From Coprinus comatus (taxonomy: Eukaryota > Basidiomycota > Agaricomycetes > Agaricales > Agaricaceae), in the NCBI GenBank assembly GCA_034638255.1, contig JAWPGT010000108.1, forward strand, positions 1 through 61,450: a stretch of 61,450 nucleotides of DNA. Direction: 5' to 3'. The notes below the pieces were generated by a model that did not search any database, was not told the DNA's origin, and was given only the letters and a program-made list of their open reading frames with translations. Position 1 is the first letter of the stretch. Each line of letters opens with the position of its first letter. Both the position numbers and the translations under genes were made by a program. This document shows, one piece after another, positions 1-12,010 of the stretch.

Positions 1-1836
1 AACATCAGCTTCAAAAAGCATTCCACCACCCTCTTTCTCCAAATTCCTCGAATACCCTCCTCCTCCACCTATACCGCTACCATTGCCATTGCCATTACCA
101 CCATTACCACCCCAACGTTGAGGATTCAACATAGCAATACCTTGAACCGCGGCCGAACCACCAGTCATTAAAGCACCACCTACAGCATTTACAGTACGTG
201 GAACAATAGTAACTGGTAATAGTAAAACATTAGCGAAAGATGTCAGGACGTTTCGTTTTACTTGAGCTGGATTGTGAGAGGATAAGAACCGAGTTGTTGA
301 AGTTGTTGATTTTTCCAACATCTATGTACGTTAAGGACAAGTACATTGCTAATCGATATTTTTTATGCTCACCTGATGATCCCAATTTTTACATATACCA
401 TCAAACACACTTTTCAAATACTCCACCTCCTCATCCAGATATTCATCCATATTAATTTCAAACATCTGATACCTAAATCCAAGAGTTTTCAGAATTTCAA
501 GTCTAACGAAAACTTAGCAGATACTCACACTACATCTTCGGCTTTAGTACGAGAAACCTGAGAATCCTCACGTTGTTCAGCAGCTTGTATAATTACATCA
601 ACCATTTTCCAAGTTTCTCTAAAAGTAGCAGCTGTAGCTTGTAAATACATCACAGTCGATACTTCTCTTGCTTTTTCCAACAATGAAGTAATATATTCTC
701 CAACCTAGACAGAATGGATTATAAATAAATAAAAAGAATTACTCCAACTTAAATACTCACCACTTCCGAAGCCAACCTATCCGCAAATGCCAATAAAACG
801 TGGGCCTGAGGAGGAAATATCCTAACAGCCCTAGATCCATGTTCATTAATAGCATCCAAAACATGATTCATAAATCCATCCATAGGCGTAAACTCCAGGC
901 CATTCTTCCTACATAGTAACAAGAAGAAAAAATCAATTATCAACCTGAAGTTTTAAAAAATAAAACTCACGTCAAATTATCCAAAGGTTTCCACTGACCA
1001 TGTTGTTGATAAAAAATCTCTCTTTTCTCTGCCCAAACTTTTCCCATTTCCCAATCACCAGTACCATCCCACAAATCCCAACTTGATTCCGCAGCTTCTT
1101 TCATTAAACTTTCATCACCATTCCCATCTGCATTGTCGAAAGCAGCCAAGAGAGTAGCATCGAAACGATCCATAGCAGACCTTAGGGATAAGGAAAGTGA
1201 ATGCCATTTTCGTACTGGTTGAATGTTTGGTGAAAGGAATAGAGATAGAAGTTGGAAGAGTTTTGCTTGAGATTGTAGAGAAGAAGGGACGAGAGAAGAT
1301 AATTCGGAGAGTATAACATGTGGAGATGAAGAGGCTAGGGGGAGTAGCAGTGGTTTGAGTAAATTATGAGCGCGTATATATTTGTTTCTGAAAGTGTCTT
1401 TGGCAGTAACAGACACTACATTATCAAAAGCTCCAATAAAGTCACCCAGCTCGTGGGGAGCAGCAGGTTGAAGGACGTCTACTGTAGCAAAGTCACCAAA
1501 ATCATCATCAACGGCGATGATTGGAGGTGCGGATGCACGTGTAGCTCCTGCGCGACGTTTCTGAGAAGCTTCTACGTCGTTTAGAACGGTGTTGAGAGAC
1601 AGCCTGTCTATACTGAGAGCTGTCCATCTGGGTTGCCAGAAGCGATCATCGAAAGCAAGGGCAGATGTTGCATGTGAACACTGTGCGTAGGCTGGGATAT
1701 CTGGAAGAGGGAGATGGGCAAGGACGAGGAGATGGAGATCGGAGGGAAGTCGGCCGACAAGATTGAGTCTGGGAGTTGGCGGAGGCTTGTTTGGACCATG
1801 GAGACGGACTGGCTCTAGCGTCTTGAATTTGTGCAT
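1..1836 (-). CDS. RCY1: Recyclin-1-like F-box / Sec10-like protein (3' end beyond window)
   Basis: The product is an F-box adaptor of endocytic recycling that is fused to an exocyst Sec10-like region. Starting at ATG 1834-1836, I read exons 971-1836, 761-908, 529-704, 373-472 and 1-321, all joined by GT-AG introns that keep the frame. The F-box lies at about residues 28-70 (RLPSDLHLLVLAHLPLPDI). Later exons read VGEYITSLLEKAREVS, MFEINMDEYLDEEVEYLK and SSHNPAQVKRNVL, which I recognise from fungal recyclin-1. In known fungi Rcy1 acts with Skp1 at sites of polarised growth. The C-terminal end lies outside the window. It diverges from the gene at 2328, so the 490 bp between them probably holds both promoters. 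Confidence 0.85.
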
Positions 1837-2327
1837 GGAAGAGGATCATATATTTCTTTATTTACACTTATTATCTACTACCTAGCAGCAACACGGAATC
1901 GGTATGATGTAGCAGCATCCTCCATTCTACTCATTCACTCAGCACATTTCCATTATATTCACTTCGTATACTCACAGGACATGGGATGCATCCACCGCGC
2001 ATTCGGGCAGCTGGCCCTTCCTCTTCAGTCTGCACATGAGGGTCGCGCTTAGCATCTGCAGACACACGCATCGTCTGTGCTGCTGCTGGCTGCTGGGATA
2101 CCTCTGTGCTCTGGGATATGTTTTGTAGCTGGGACTGTTGTGGCATCGTAGTGCTGTGGTAGTGGTGGTGGTACTAAGCAGCGTGGGTGGTGCGCAGAGT
2201 GCACACAGCATTGGATCTATTAATTGCTTAATGACGTAGATGACCCTAACCCTACAATCCGATCATCTTATCTGCCCCTAACACTATTTAAGCTGCATTC
2301 TATTCTTCATTGCTGCTTATTACTACC
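1837..2327. other. Divergent intergenic region (putative shared promoter)
   Basis: The stretch lies between the divergent starts of the recyclin-1 gene and the small conserved gene. The short open frames here overlap on both strands, lack splice-consistent structure and look like chance. A TATA-like CACTATTTAAG lies about 45 bp upstream of the 2328 start. I see no RNA gene or mobile element. Confidence 0.4.
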
Positions 2328-2812
2328 ATGCCGCCCTCGGAATACTCTTTCAGACTCCAAAGAGGTATTTAACTTTCTACCTGTACCACATTCCTACTTA
2401 TAGTTATTTTACAGGCATTGCAGGAGGCTTCGCACCACCAACCCCCGACGCAGTCTACACCGTCACTCGTGCTGCCCAAAGCTCCGACCTTCAAGTCACA
2501 CGAGCTATTCGTCCAGATGGCACCCCATCTCTTAACGAATTAGCACCAAAGCAAATTGCCGTAGCAGCAGACTCTGATGCTCTCATCGACGAATTATACA
2601 CCATTCTTAAATCCCTCCCTACAGAAAATCCACCTGGAAGCGAGGATATCTATGGTCTCAACGTTAGCATTGCTTGGGGTAGTGAAGATTTAATGTGGTG
2701 CAACGGTGGTCCCCAAGGTTGCGGTGGTGGTACAAGCACTGTTCAAGCCACGGATGAAGAGAAGGCAAAGTTCAAGAGGGCTGTTGAGATTGTTGAGCAA
2801 CTTGCTGCCTAA
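2328..2812 (+). CDS. Small conserved fungal protein of unknown function
   Basis: There are two exons, 2328-2364 and 2415-2812, with a 50-bp intron (GTATTT...TTTACAG). The ATG follows a pyrimidine-rich leader and the frame ends at TAA 2810-2812, giving about 144 residues. The protein starts MPPSEYSFRLQRG. It has an acidic mid-region, a glycine- and cysteine-containing patch (WCNGGPQGCGGGTSTV) and a charged helical C-terminus (DEEKAKFKRAVEIVEQLAA). There is no signal peptide or membrane segment. I recognise no enzyme motif and assign no function. Codon use and splicing look like a normal host gene. It could be shared fungal core content because it sits between two conserved housekeeping genes. 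Confidence 0.7.
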
Positions 2813-3026
2813 TCGTAGTGCTTACCGATGTATACCAACCAATGTAATCCCTTGCATAATCAGAGGCTATGGTTGCGCAGTTTGTTTCAAGGAGATTCGG
2901 TGGTTTCGCGATTCCGGCAATGATCAATTAATTGTGGTTTATATTTGGGGTGTGTGATGTGACTACGTGACTTTGACATCTGATCAAAAAAAGTTTGTTT
3001 CTCCCTCGTTGTGTTGGATTATCATC

Positions 3027-4593
3027 ATGGCCACTGTCCAAGTCCTCAACGTCGTAGCACCTGCCCTCGACCCCACATACACCCCACCTACTGCATCTAC
3101 CTCGCGTCTTTCACGTACGCAGAACAACATGGTTTATAATCAAATATCTAATACCCATATACCATTCTACAGCTCCTCACCCTGAAGGACATAGATCACT
3201 TCTTCCTGTTGGACCAGCTTATCTCAACCATCTCAAGCTTTCTCTGAGACATGACCATGACTTTGATTCTCTCGATAAACATCTTGCAGAGGAATTAGAA
3301 AAGAAATTGTTGTTGGAAGCTGAGGATGCTAATGGTGAAGATGATCTCGGTGTTGGTGATGAACCTGAATCAGCGGAACTCTTGAGCCTTGACGCTAAAG
3401 AATGGAAGGTCAGTAAAACAAATCCACACCAACCAACACTTACTTACAAACTTTATATTATTCATTTTAGAAACACGATTACTACGCTGTCCTTGGTCTT
3501 TCTCAATTCAGATACAAAGCCACCCCTGCTCAAATCAAAGTTGCTCGTACGTCTTTACCTTCCTATAACCGTTCACCTTTACTCATTTATGTTAATAGAT
3601 CGCAAAAAGGTCTTGAAGCATCATCCCGACAAAAAAGTATCCGCAGTCACACCTACCAACAACGCACTTCAATTCAGTGAAACCAACACCAACGATGATG
3701 CTTTCTTCAAATGTATTTCAAAAGCACACGAAGTCCTCAACAATCCTGAAAAGCGTCGTCAATTCGATTCCGTCGATCCTCAATTTGTTGAATGGGAAGA
3801 AGATTTACCTACACCTTCTTCTATCAAAGTACATTCTCTTCTTTTTCCTTGCTATACCACAATACTAATGACTGTTTTTTTAGAGCATGAAGAAATTTGA
3901 TTTCTTCAAAGTTTTCACTCCCATTTTTGAAGCTTATTCTCGATTCTCTCGTAAACAACCTGTTCCTGGACTTGGTCGTATTGATTCTACCAAGAATGAA
4001 GTGGAAGGATTTTATGATTTCTGGTACAACTTTGATAGTTGGAGAAGTTTTGAATGGTGGGATAAGGAAGTTAATGAAGGTTCTGACAAGTACGTCTCTA
4101 ATCCTTTTTTTTAAAAATAAAAAATTAATTTAATTTAATTTAAATATAGCCGTGACGACAAACGATACACCGAAAAGAAAAACAAAACGGAAAGAGCACG
4201 TAGAAAAAAGGAAGATATCGCAAAATTGAGAGGATTGGTTGATTTAGCTTTAGCTAATGATCCTCGTATCAAAAGGATTAAACAAGAAGAAAAAGAAGCT
4301 AGAGAGGCAAAGAAGAAAGCTGCTAATCCTGCTGCTACTAATAAGAAAACTAAAGAACAAGAAGCTGAGGAGAAGAAGAAGGCTGAAGAGGAAGCTAAGA
4401 AGAAAGCTGAAGCCGAGAAGGTTTTTTTTTTTTCGTTTTTTTTTCTGACTTTTGTTGACAAATTTTTGTGTGTTTTTTTTTTTAGGAGGAGAAAGAAAAG
4501 GCTAAGAAGGATAGGGCTGCTGCTGCTAATGCTGCTAAGAAAGCACGTAGAGCTGCTAGACTTGCTGAAGAAGCTGCAGCTGGTGGTGCTTAG
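3027..4593 (+). CDS. ZUO1: Zuotin, ribosome-associated J-domain co-chaperone
   Basis: Seven exons (3027-3114, 3173-3408, 3471-3546, 3599-3828, 3884-4089, 4150-4420, 4486-4593) join in frame and end at TAG 4591-4593. The J domain begins at KHDYYAVLGLS and keeps its HPD motif (VLKHHPDKK), which in the family stimulates Hsp70 Ssb at the ribosome exit tunnel together with Ssz1. The zuotin homology domain follows (FDFFKVFTPIFEAYSRFS, VEGFYDFWYNFDSWRSFEWW). The lysine/glutamate/alanine-rich helical tail matches the charged rRNA-binding region. The C-terminal SANT repeats of animal MPP11 are absent, as in fungi generally. Introns are 50-70 bp, and two acceptors are preceded by long T runs. Confidence 0.93.
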
Positions 4594-5034
4594 AGATTTC
4601 CCTTGTGTTTACGTCTTTTTCTTTTGTGATGCACGTGATAAATAGTTGAAATTACAATTTATATTTATCTCGAGCCCTATTAATTAGTTTTTTTTAATTA
4701 CTTCCGCGACGAGTCACAGCGCGACGCGATTCGAAAGTTCTTCGTCTTCCGGATTCCTGGCTTCAAACCTTTAACTCTACGTTTTCCTCCCCTCTCTCAA
4801 CTTTATAAACCTCCACACTCGAATCTATTCTGATAAATATTACCAATCTGGACAAAATTCGATTATTTAATAAGATCAAGGCCGTTAACTTGAACATGTT
4901 ACCTCGTCAAGTAATAACAACAACCAAAACCAAGACGAATTCATCAAGTTTGTTACTTGCTACACTTGATTCTTTAGATTTGACTGCGACGGAGGTTGTT
5001 GATAATGTCAAGATATTAAAAACAAATCCTACTA

Positions 5035-5118
5035 GAACTGGAACTGGAACTGGAACTGGGAAGATTTATCCAAATGTTGATTTGGGTTTGGGGAATTAGG
5101 ATTAGGATTAGGATTAGG
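5035..5118. repeat. Short tandem repeats GGAACT and GGATTA upstream of the exonuclease gene
   Basis: A (GGAACT)n run is followed by four GGATTA units ending in GGGG. They lie in a possible upstream coding frame (ATG 4896 to TAG 5099). They make the 5' end of the exonuclease gene hard to model, because a one-base change in the G run would extend that frame. Confidence 0.6.
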
Positions 5119-5174
5119 GGTTGAGGTTCATGAGGAGGAGGAGAAGAAGAAGTGTTCGTTACAGAGGTTGAGAA

Positions 5175-7360
5175 ATGTTGATGGGAATTTACAAGTGTAT
5201 GTCGTTTTCTTTCTCTCATAATTCTACTGTGCTTAACATTCGGGTTGTATTTTTTGTTTGTTTAGAATACAGTCTGTTACTGAAACGAATACAACAGACA
5301 CGACTTCAATTCCAATTTCAATTCAATCGACAACAGTAAAGACACCTCAACTTCAATTTCATAGAAAGGTTCATTCTGAAAGTTCCCGAGGAGGACAGTT
5401 ACAATTACAATTACAACTACCACTACCACCTCAAGTTCAAGTACCAAAACGCGTAAATAAGACGCGTTCTAGTGATTCCGAGAAGTCTTCTACTTCCTCC
5501 TCATCTTTATCTATATCCAAATCTAAATCCACATCTACTTGCTCAACCCACACATCTACTTCCACGGTGATATCCACATCATCATCCACGGCTACATCGT
5601 TGTCCTCTAAATCATCTAAATCATCCAATTCCACGATATCTTCTTCAGATCTAGGTCAATTACTAGGAAATATCAACGAACCCCCATCCTTGATACGAGA
5701 GACATCATCATCTACTGAGAGTACGGTATTACCAAACTACTCTTATAAAGATAACACGTCTCCCAAACCATTTGTTATATACACGAAGAACGAAGAAGAA
5801 ACTAATGAATTGGTGGATTATTTGAAACCGGGGTACGTATTTACTATATTCAAATTATTCATAGATTGTTTAGATTTGGAACTGACTCTCTTCCCTCATC
5901 CCTCTCCTTCTCCCTCTCCCTCTCCCTCTCCAAAAAAACAACAACAACAGACCAGTAGCAATGGATTTGGAATGGAAAGTCCTCTTTTACAGGAAACATG
6001 GGAATAACGTTCAACTAGAAAGAAGAACCGCTGTTATTCAAATAGCAGATACCAAAGGTGTTATCTTAATTATTCAATTAACCGAAATGAAAAGTGAGTT
6101 CTCGAATGCTAAAATGATCGTGTTTTTTTCTCTGCTTTTATTTTTATTTTTTCAATTGGAACCGAAATTGAAATTTGAATATAGGGTTTCCTATTCGTTT
6201 ACAGGTACGCTTTCTTTCCTTTCTTCAGTGTTCCCTATCCCAGTCGATATTCTACAAAAGTTGAGGAACCTGTTGATGTTTAGGCTCTTATTGAAAATCC
6301 GGACATACCAAAAGTAGGCGTAAATATTCTCAGTACGTCTTTCTTTCCCTCCCTCCCTCCCTCCCTTCCTTCCTTCCTTCCTTCCCTCCTTCGTTCTGAC
6401 GTTTTTACCATGATAGATGACGGCAAAAAACTACTTCGCGATTTCGGAATTATCTCCAAGAATCTAGTTGAATTGGGTTCATTAGCATGTATAATTGATC
6501 ATTCACCTCCTGCTAAAAGGAAAATTATAAGTCTCGCAAAGGTTCGTTCTTTTTTTATAACCTTTTCCGACCAACACATAACATACTCAATGTTACTATC
6601 AAATAAAAAATAGCTCGTCGAACATTACTGTGGCAAAATCTTACTCAAAGGTCCAGAACGTATGAGCGATTGGGAAAAACCTCTAACCGAAGAACAACGT
6701 GAATGTAAAGCCTTCTTATTTATATATTCGAAAAACCAAATTTGAATATTGACTATGAATTTTTGAAAAAAAAAAAACAGACGCAGCAAACGATGCACAT
6801 TCCTCATTAATGGTCTACAATCAACTCCTCCAACTATCCCAACTTCATTCCGAGACTCGACCATTAACAGAAGATATTCGACATAAATATGTTAATGATG
6901 TTTCTTGGTCACATTCTACCTCCTCCTCTGCTGCTGCTGCCACGGATATAGTAAATTCGGGCTTAGGTTTAGGCGACACGAATATTGAACAAGAAATTCG
7001 ACCACAACATTTACGAGCTTATGATTGTTGGTATAACAAAAAACTAAGCTTGGAACAAATGTGTAAACAACTTAGTCTGAAATCGAAAGGGTACGGTGTT
7101 GGTACAGGTTCAAGTGCGTTGAAACCTGGAACAGTAATGTAGGTTTTTTCCAACCTTTCCACTATGAGTCAATAAAATGAGGGCTGACATATCAACATAT
7201 ATTCGTACTCCATTCTATTAGCACCTACGTGATTTCCGCACTTCAACTCAAACCCGAATTAAAATATGACATTCATGAGGTTGTGAAATTAGTACAAATG
7301 GATATTGGTTCTTGGTCTCGACATTGTTCTTGGATTATTAACCAATTATTGCGTATGTGA
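5175..7360 (+). CDS. 3'-5' exonuclease, WRN-exonuclease-like (DEDDy, DnaQ fold)
   Basis: Exons 5266-5832, 5951-6093, 6185-6204, 6284-6332, 6417-6541, 6614-6704, 6781-7138 and 7222-7360 join in frame and end at TGA 7358-7360. Motif ExoI is AMDLEW (DxE). ExoII is VGVNILNDGKKL, assembled across a splice. ExoIII is YAANDAHSSLMVY and is complete only after splicing (Y...D), so the DEDDy set is intact. Members of this family degrade DNA or RNA 3'-5' in the nucleus. The N-terminal ~200 residues are serine/threonine-rich and low complexity. The start is uncertain: ATG 5175 spliced at 5194 reads straight into exon 2, while an alternative ATG at 4896 would need a frameshift in a G run. Two introns carry CT-rich microsatellites. 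Confidence 0.8.
5896..5933. repeat. CT-rich microsatellite in an intron
   Basis: A run of CTCCCT/CTCC units lies inside the intron between 5832 and 5951 of the exonuclease gene, next to a CAACAACAACAG acceptor. Confidence 0.7.
6343..6392. repeat. (CCCT)n/(CCTT)n microsatellite in an intron
   Basis: CCCTCCCTCCCT is followed by CCTTCCTTCCTT within the intron between 6332 and 6417. It lies upstream of the acceptor CATGATAG. Confidence 0.8.
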
Positions 7361-7868
7361 ATACTTGGGTTGTATTGTTATTGATATCTATGAAGTGTAG
7401 ATGATTGTATTTCTATATATATTGGAGTTGCCTATTCATTTACCGACCATCTCATGGACATATAATATATAAATATCCCTTCTCATCATTAAACAACTGC
7501 GAGGGGACACCCAACCTCAGGTTTTTAGTTAATCCAAAGTGGATAACTGAAATTCCTACCAACTTAAAAAAAAACTTCCTTCTCTGTTCTACAAGATGAT
7601 TCAATGCTATTACGTTTCAGTGAGATATACAAGAGAAAAAGAGAGATATTAATAATTATTTTATGAAATGCAATAAAAGGAGTTGGAAAATTGATTACAG
7701 AAAGTGAAAAGAAATAAGAAAAAAAAAAGAAAAAGAAGAGGGTAATAGAATGAACCTCAAACCCTCCCTGAAAAACAATCATCGAGCATCTCGATGAATC
7801 TTGATTGATGCTCCTTCACTGTGACGGCGGGTGAGATAACCTTGACCTCATCCTTATGGTTACCCTCG
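7361..7868. other. Intergenic, 3' ends of two convergent genes
   Basis: AT-rich sequence lies between the convergent exonuclease gene and the small membrane-protein gene. The A-rich and T-rich tracts near 7680-7740 could belong to the two transcript ends. I see no further gene. Confidence 0.4.
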
Positions 7869-8620
7869 TCACAGGTGTAGTATGAATTCATGGCTATGTA
7901 TTGGTATTAGACACCGCGCCCAGAAATAAGAAAAGTACCTGTACGCACAGTCTGTAGATTCATCACTTTTGAGTATTCCCTCTTCATACTCTTTGGTATT
8001 GATCAACCCATTCTTGTCATCAGAGTCTCCAACACCCACCGAGTTTGCATCCACCGAGGTTGTGCAAGTCGTCGCTGAGTCCGTATCGAAAATGGAGACA
8101 CCATCATTCGAAATCGAGGCAGTAGACTCACGATCTGTCTCGAGTCCATAACGCTTCAAGGCTTGTGCAAGTATAACAGCCTGCACCTTTGGTGGAATGA
8201 TCTGGTTATTGTATCCGTAATTTACCCCACCTGGTGCTGGTTTCATTAATAACACGAAATAAAAAGCCAGATGCGATGGAAAACATACTGGAATAGATTT
8301 TTTGGTGCGACTCCAGCTCGAACAAATCGTTTGGTTTTCCTTCGCCATTTCCAAGAACTGGAAATACATTTGTAACAATGGTCGCAATCACTCAAAATCG
8401 TGTTTATGTCAGCCGATTTGTCAATCTTGAAGAAGTATACAGTAGACATACCTTGAGCATTATTGTCTGACATAACTGGAGCAATGTTGCCGACTTCGAG
8501 GTCGACAATGTCATCATCATGGTGGAGAGCGGAGCGTTTCCTCCAAATGTAAAGGGGGAAAGATAGGATGTTGTATAACAAGGTCCAGACGGTGAAGAAA
8601 AACTGCACTAATGCAGACAT
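7869..8620 (-). CDS. Small single-pass membrane protein, unknown function
   Basis: I read four exons, 8452-8620, 8289-8357, 7939-8236 and 7869-7893, that join in frame from ATG 8618-8620 to TGA 7869-7871 (about 186 residues). The N-terminus has one hydrophobic helix (LVQFFFTVWTLLYNILSFPL) followed by basic residues, which suggests a membrane anchor. The rest is soluble and rich in Ser, Thr and Asp. The segment SDDKNGLINTKE resembles an EF-hand loop (D, N, G, I and E at positions 3, 5, 6, 8 and 12) but has Ser at position 1, so calcium binding is only a possibility. I recognise no family. Clean splicing argues that it is a real gene. Confidence 0.55.
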
Positions 8621-8689
8621 TATAGCGATATTCGAATTGTGAAAGTTTGAGGTGTGGAAGGAGTTAAGAATCACAGAGCAAGGTTGGGG

Positions 8690-9588
8690 GAGTAAGCAGC
8701 CCTAACTAAGCCTTATATTTCGTTGAAGGAGGGTTGAAATGAGGACGGTTTATCTTGAAAAATAGTCAGGATTACAATATAAAGGAGACGCTATCCGCAT
8801 GATTCCTCTGAAATATTTTAATCTGAGCTGGCTTTGTGATCCGATGATCATGGTCAGATAGCGGATTCCTTTTACATAGGAGTTCTCTTGAGTATTGTAC
8901 TTCGTTGAGGAAGCCGAAACCATGCACCGTCAAAACAGCCGCAGAGTTAAGAGAAAGTGAAATAGAACAAAGACGCAGCCATTCTAGAACTGTGATACAA
9001 ACATTCGTAGCGATTGTTGACGCTGGTGGTATACCAATGAAATAGCCAACCATGTACGCCGTCGGCCCGCGGGCCGACATTACTGATACCAATCAAATGC
9101 GCACACCATACTTAACAGCGAACACTACTCGCATGGACTTCTACGGCACTTGTATGTGTTGCATCCTTTGGGTCTAATAACGATGCCGTTCAAGAGCCGC
9201 CACAGTTCCATCTTGAATACACGCGATGATGTTTGACTTTGACTTCTTTCGTGCATCCGGTGACGATAATCCTCCATCAACCAACAAGTAAAACACATTG
9301 CGGACAATCAGCTTACAAGGTATGAGTGAGTCATCAAAATGAGTTTCAAAATATCAATTTCTTGATTCCTTTCATGCTAAAAACGTAGGCAGCACTTCGA
9401 AGCCTTGATCTTAATCAATTTAGAATATGGGGATGCCTTAAAATAGAGTTTGGAGGGAACCGAAATGCTTGGTAGACAGCGCTTTTCCAAGTAGAAGCTA
9501 CTTCAGCAAGAGACCCACCACACGGTTAGGCGCCCTTTACACCACATATCCCATACACTAATTCACAGCTAACAGAGGTTGTAAGGAA
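8690..9588. other. Gene-poor stretch with a diverged duplicated segment
   Basis: I find no convincing gene. Open frames on the minus strand are short and unspliced. The part from about 8810 to 9180 resembles 11795-12000 on the same strand (shared TTTTAATCTGA, GATTCCTTTTA and ACTTGTAT words in the same order), so it is probably a diverged direct duplication. Confidence 0.4.
8810..9180 (+). repeat. Diverged direct repeat, left copy
   Basis: It shares ordered word matches with 11795-12000. The two copies flank the decayed membrane-protein gene at 9589-11593. I estimate roughly 70% identity by eye in the matching blocks, and the boundaries are approximate. Confidence 0.35.
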
Positions 9589-11593
9589 ATGGGGGCATGT
9601 ACAGAATCAAATCCCGATATCGCCGGGATCGGTGTCATCGTTGCGAGTTTCTGTCAGGCTGTGTTCAGTTTTATTCCTCCTCTGCTGGCGGTCAGCGATA
9701 GACGGTTCTCAAGACGCGAACGCAAGCGAGTCTCAATCTTGCCCAGTGGTAATTTAATTCTTTCATGTGCCCTCATTCTCACAGGCCTTGTGCAATTTGG
9801 GAATCATCGTCTTAGTGTATATCATGCATTGATGATATTGCTCTTATCTGTCTCCCTCGAAGGTCCCTGCACATTCAGCGATCCTACGCTCGCCTCGATA
9901 TGGAATGGACTGCGTAATAAACCTACCACTCAAACGTACATTGACTTCCTTCCAATCGATAGCGGTGTATCACTCCTGCTTTCTGCCTGTCGCGTTCTAC
10001 ATGGGGTTTTCATAATCTCCGTGGTGCTGAAGGGAGAAAGGCTGAACTGTGTAGAGTCTACGTTTCTACATCTTCTAGGACTCAAGATACACTTCAACAA
10101 CACTATTCTGAAAACAATCGCTTCAGCATTCGCAGCCATTCGCAGCCATCCGCATACTTCTTGGGATTTTGACCACGATAAAAGGTGTACCAGAGGCCTG
10201 GAATAATTGGAAGGACAAACTTGAAAATAATGTCAGTCTTGAAGCAAACGAAAAAGCAAAATTGACTACCATTGTCACAAAACTAGGCCTCGCTTTCATC
10301 ATCTGAGTATTTTTGCTTATCGTAATGGTATCAACGTGGACAAGGAGCAGGGAGGAAGGACTAGTAGCAGATGGTGAACGTGAAATGGGATTTGGTCAAT
10401 GTCTGGCGATCATTCTTGCCGTATCACAATTTATGCAAGTCGTTCTTGCAGGTTTGGAATGGAAACACGATAGGGAGGTTCAACGTAGAGGTTTGGAAAT
10501 AAAAATCAAAGACGTAAGTTCCTTAAGTTTTGTTGCTCACTTCTGCGATGATCTCACGAAGCGAAGGATGAGTCACCTGTGGTGTCGGTTGTTGAAGATA
10601 CAAAAAGCATGGCAACAGGGACCGAGACTAGAGGACCAGCAAGGCACCGTAGTAATGCCGGACGTAATAACTCAGTACGTTGACCCCATTCATCTTAGGA
10701 AAGAAGTGCACAAACTCACGGTTGCACCTAGCCTGATGATGAACTTAGGGTGCGTTAAGACCAATGATAATCATACCTGAAAAGCTGATTTGAGAGTATG
10801 ATGATGAATTAATACTTTATCTATTCTAATATTATCCAGGAAGTGTGTTTCCCAAGTTATTTGCAACACAACATCTGACTCTTGGCATCCAGAGACTGCG
10901 TAAGGCAGAGGAAGAGGCTGAGAGAGAGCCAGAGCTCTAGCGCGGCAACTACAGCAAGAGATTGCAGTCAACAATGCGCATGAAGAGGGGAGACGGAGAG
11001 GCTTTGAAGAGGGAATAAGAAGAGGCCGAACCGTAGCTGAAAATGACATACGGAATGAAGATCAACATGCACGCTCTTGAAGAGCAGGTTACCTATCATC
11101 GGATGACGACGAGTCAGAAACAGAGGCTACTAGATATCCTAGAACCTTTTATGGCCCACCGGTACCATCACGAACAACGCCCCCCTCTCCCCCATCCATT
11201 CGGCCTAACGATTACGACATAGTGATTGAACCTCCTTCCAGACCTTCGTCACCTATCCCACTTCCACAGTGGCCACTAGCTCCCCCATCGCCACCTTTAT
11301 TCTACCCACCACCTGCACCACCTCTTGGCCACAGAAAATCACCAACACCTGATAACTATATTCCTACTTTGGATATATCCCAAAACAACATGATCAGATT
11401 ACCACCTCCCCATGAGCTTAATCCTAGACCTCCAAGTTGTCAAATAATGCCGGCGAATTCTAGGCGAAACGTGGACTTCAACCGGTCATCACCGTCTAGA
11501 AGACTACCTCCCCTCAGTGTTATTCCCCGGACCCCCATCACTAAAGAAAGTAGTTCGGTCAGCCCCCCTCTCGGAGATAATGACGATGCGTGA
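9589..11593 (+). pseudogene. Multi-pass membrane protein gene with proline-rich tail, decayed
   Basis: The first frame (ATG 9589) encodes at least four hydrophobic segments (IAGIGVIVASFCQAVFSFIP, LILSCALILTGLVQF and others). A 10-bp tandem duplication (CATTCGCAGC twice, 10127-10146) shifts the frame. Removing one copy makes the frame run on through VPEAWNNWKDKLENN. A TGA at 10304-10306 follows within that frame, and then another membrane segment to a donor near 10513. Later exons encode a charged coiled region (KAEEEAER) that needs one GA dinucleotide fewer near 10905-10915 to continue into GRRRGFEEGIRRGRT. A proline-rich cytoplasmic-type tail ends at 11593. At least three lesions make this a pseudogene. 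I do not recognise the family. Confidence 0.6.
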
Positions 11594-11794
11594 TAAGGCC
11601 ACCCAAACGATAACGAGCTTCAACCTCAAAAAGTGGGGCTCCAGTGTGATTGTGAACGTCAAATGGCTGTTGAATCCCGACAGTAGTATTAGTAGAGTTC
11701 TTACTACTGATTTATTTCGTTTTTGTAACAATACCTATCTACTTACCCCTTCAAGCTTCAAGTTGCGTAAATGGTGTTGTTCCATCCAAAGTCA

Positions 11795-12010
11795 GAAACA
11801 TACTTCGATATTTTTAATCTGAACTGGACTTTGTAATCTGATGGTCCGATGGTTGTGCATCATGGTTATGTATATCATTCCTTTTATATGGGAGGTAATG
11901 TAGTACCCCGGCCCGTAGGTCGTCCTCCTACCCAGCACATACAACTATTCTTACCCGCATTGATTTTCATGACACTTGTATTTGTTGTCTTCTTTCAACA
12001 AGATGATTCC
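11795..12010 (+). repeat. Diverged direct repeat, right copy
   Basis: This is the counterpart of the segment at 8810-9180. It contains an open stretch encoding a hydrophobic segment (LPALIFMTLVFVVFF), so it may be a relict exon of the same membrane-protein family. Confidence 0.35.

Noticed and set aside
1831..2211. Several 70-80-residue open frames upstream of the 2328 gene
   Set aside because: They overlap each other on both strands, have no splice-supported extension, and lie in the divergent promoter region.
5100..5118. Telomeric repeat or chromosome-end relic
   Set aside because: There are only four GGATTA units inside a gene-rich part, beside other short coding repeats.
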